Part shown: one piece after another, positions 23,173-24,377 of the stretch | How the letters are laid out: every line of letters begins with the position of its first letter | Position numbering within the stretch: the first letter of the stretch is position 1 | From: a virus | DNA length: 24,377 nt | IMG/VR virus record: IMGVR_UViG_3300009109_000033 | Span: 1 to 24,377 of that record | Strand: one strand, 5' to 3' | Position numbers and translations under genes: made by a program | Notes under the pieces: model-generated | The model's database searches: none | Told to the model about the DNA's origin: nothing | The model's input: the letters and a program-made list of their open reading frames with translations, nothing else

Positions 23173-24377
23173 TTATGTAAACGACCAAGTGTCTCCTACA
23201 TAATCCTCACCTAAATAAAGGTGATCTACATAGTCTTGGTTAAATCCATCTCCTGTGTCCACTGCACTTGAGCTCTCCGTTGCTGGTTTGCTTAGTGCAT
23301 TAACGACTGTTTCTGTTACAGAAGGTGTTTCCGTTATTCCTTTGTTAGTATTTATACTGTTTACGCTATCAGAATTGGAAGTTGTTTCAGATTTGTTCAA
23401 TCCAATTGTCCAAACTGCACTATCTGATACCGATTGTGTTTCTGTTAATGCTTGACTGAATAATATTGCTGGGCTATCTGTTGCTGTTCCTGTGTCTGCG
23501 TACTCAACAATTCTACCAATTGTTAAATCATCTGTAATAGTTGCTGAGTCTGAGAACGCTCTAGTAAATGCCGCTACCACTGCTGCTGAATCTGTAACAG
23601 TAATCGAATGTGCTAGCGGTTTAGTCATAGACCAACTGAACCTTTGTTCCCCAATATTATAATTGTCTGCATCGTTTCCATCACTAGAGTCATTCCAATA
23701 AGCCGAGTTCGGTGACCCACCATCTCCTAAAACAACATATGGTTCGCCGTAATCTTGATCGTCAGCTGTAGCTGTAGAAGTAAACATGCCAGGAGCAAAC
23801 GCTATTGCGTGTGCTTCTGTTACTGTACTTGTATCTGTCTTTGGTATTTCAAAGAATTTAGCGACTGTTTCAGATGTGCTTACTGTGTCTGTTGTTAAGA
23901 ATTTATAGAACGTGTATCCAGTTGATGAAACTGAGAATGCAACATTGTAATCAACCACACTTCTTACAACAAGATCTCCAAACACTTGCATTCCTGCAGG
24001 GTGTACGGTGTCTCTTATTGCTCTGTCCCAAGTCGTCTGTTCTACAGTTGACTTAATGACATAAGCATATGGTTGATATCGTTTGTTGTCTTGTAATACG
24101 TTGACATCGGATAATTTTCCTCTGTCATCTTTCCACTTACCTTCATATTCAAATAAGTATCCTGTACAAATTTCTATTGTAACCACTTCACCCGTTGGTG
24201 ATGTTATTACAACATTTGCACAGTCTGCTACAAATCCTGATCCTGCGTTAATGATTTGGAATGTTGACGGAAGGCCTGCTGTTGTAACAGATGTAACTCT
24301 TATATAAGCGTTGTTTTGTCCGCCTATAAAAGTATAATTATCTGTTGCATTTGTATGAACATAAAAATATCCACCGC
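23173..24377 (-). CDS. Repeat-rich structural protein (partial, 5' end outside window)
   Basis: The frame is open from 23173 to the right edge, giving at least 400 codons. A GTG at 24184-24186 is an internal codon, because 63 further in-frame codons upstream show coherent beta-repeat sequence (FQIINAGSGF, DCANVVITSPTGE). Near the middle, the conserved block RYQPYAYVIKSTVEQTTWDR continuing to VHPAGMQVFGD recurs in tail proteins of T4-like marine phages. The C-terminal part contains 6-7 copies of a 15-21-residue unit of the form x-[ST]-x-x-[SV]-x-D-[ST]-x-x-x (residues 189-310 counted from the GTG), then VDHLYLGEDYVGDTWSFT. Virion location is likely; the N-terminus is missing. An exact TATAAATA occurs inside it at 23349-23356. 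Confidence 0.8.
   Translation of the reverse strand, partial: GGYFYVHTNATDNYTFIGGQNNAYIRVTSVTTAGLPSTFQIINAGSGFVADCANVVITSPTGEVVTIEICTGYLFEYEGKWKDDRGKLSDVNVLQDNKRYQPYAYVIKSTVEQTTWDRAIRDTVHPAGMQVFGDLVVRSVVDYNVAFSVSSTGYTFYKFLTTDTVSTSETVAKFFEIPKTDTSTVTEAHAIAFAPGMFTSTATADDQDYGEPYVVLGDGGSPNSAYWNDSSDGNDADNYNIGEQRFSWSMTKPLAHSITVTDSAAVVAAFTRAFSDSATITDDLTIGRIVEYADTGTATDSPAILFSQALTETQSVSDSAVWTIGLNKSETTSNSDSVNSINTNKGITETPSVTETVVNALSKPATESSSAVDTGDGFNQDYVDHLYLGEDYVGDTWSFT
23257..23622 (-). repeat. Degenerate 15-21-residue tandem repeats
   Basis: Six to seven copies in the right-edge structural protein, with starts KPLAHSITVTDS, RAFSDSATITDD, ADTGTATDS, QALTETQSVSDS, KSETTSNSDS, KGITETPSVTET and KPATESSSAVDT. 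Each is Ser/Thr/Asp-rich with a hydrophobic tail. Confidence 0.75.
23349..23356 (-). promoter_or_regulatory. Possible internal T4-type late promoter
   Basis: Exact TATAAATA on the minus strand, about 200 bases before the 147-aa gene by T4 spacing. Lies inside a repeat-coding stretch. Candidate only. Confidence 0.3.

Noticed and set aside
24184-24186. GTG as the start of the right-edge gene
   Set aside because: The frame is open to the window edge and the upstream codons read as coherent structural-protein sequence.

Overview
The window looks like part of the tail and adhesin region of a T4-like (myovirus) marine bacteriophage with AT-rich DNA. Evidence for this: a recognisable T4 gp8-type baseplate wedge protein, a giant DUF4815-type tail protein, a run of small tail-fibre proteins with Mtd-like N-termini, exact T4-type late promoter motifs (TATAAATA), and a protein matching the phosphatase half of T4 PseT. 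The low GC and the protein styles resemble phages of SAR11 or picocyanobacteria, but the host cannot be fixed from the sequence. No tRNA, CRISPR array, insertion sequence, integrase or reverse transcriptase was seen.

Layout from right to left, in the direction of late transcription on the minus strand. Right block (24377 to 12680): a repeat-rich structural protein cut by the window edge, a 147-aa virion protein, gp8, a 2141-aa DUF4815 protein with two collagen-like segments, a 76-aa helical protein, a short fibre, and a fibre ending in about 118 residues of Y-[ST]-G-x repeats. Next (12647 to 10312), behind its own late promoter, are a 561-aa protein with a C-terminal GT-A glycosyltransferase domain and, coupled to it by an ATGA overlap, a 2-oxoglutarate/Fe(II) oxygenase-like protein. 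Then (10198 to 8354), behind a sigma70-type promoter, come four genes with a non-structural look: two unknowns, a stand-alone PseT-like phosphatase and a putative GIY-YIG/T5orf172-like protein.

The plus-strand island (3067 to 8350) runs the opposite way. It has six tightly packed, mostly overlapping genes: four GT-A glycosyltransferase paralogues with intact DxD motifs (three with a KWG[TS]KY N-terminus), a 512-aa fusion of a degenerate GT-A domain with a radical-SAM/SPASM-like domain that lacks its CxxxCxxC cluster motif, a 73-aa protein wedged by overlaps, and a class I methyltransferase. A seventh small-gene set (2999 to 1, minus strand) diverges from it: a BppU_N-like Ig-fold protein and five small fibre or adhesin genes sharing N-terminal modules and a C-terminal D-G-G-[ST]-[YF] tag. 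The 14-bp palindrome TTATTTATAAATAA between the two divergent sets gives a TATAAATA late motif on both strands.

The most interesting inference is a virion protein modification system. Collagen-like and Tyr/Ser/Thr-Gly repeat fibres lie beside a prolyl-hydroxylase-like oxygenase coupled to a glycosyltransferase, with a further island of GT-A enzymes and a methyltransferase between two sets of tail genes. This would resemble collagen hydroxylation plus glycosylation, acting on phage tail fibres. Substrates are not shown by the sequence.
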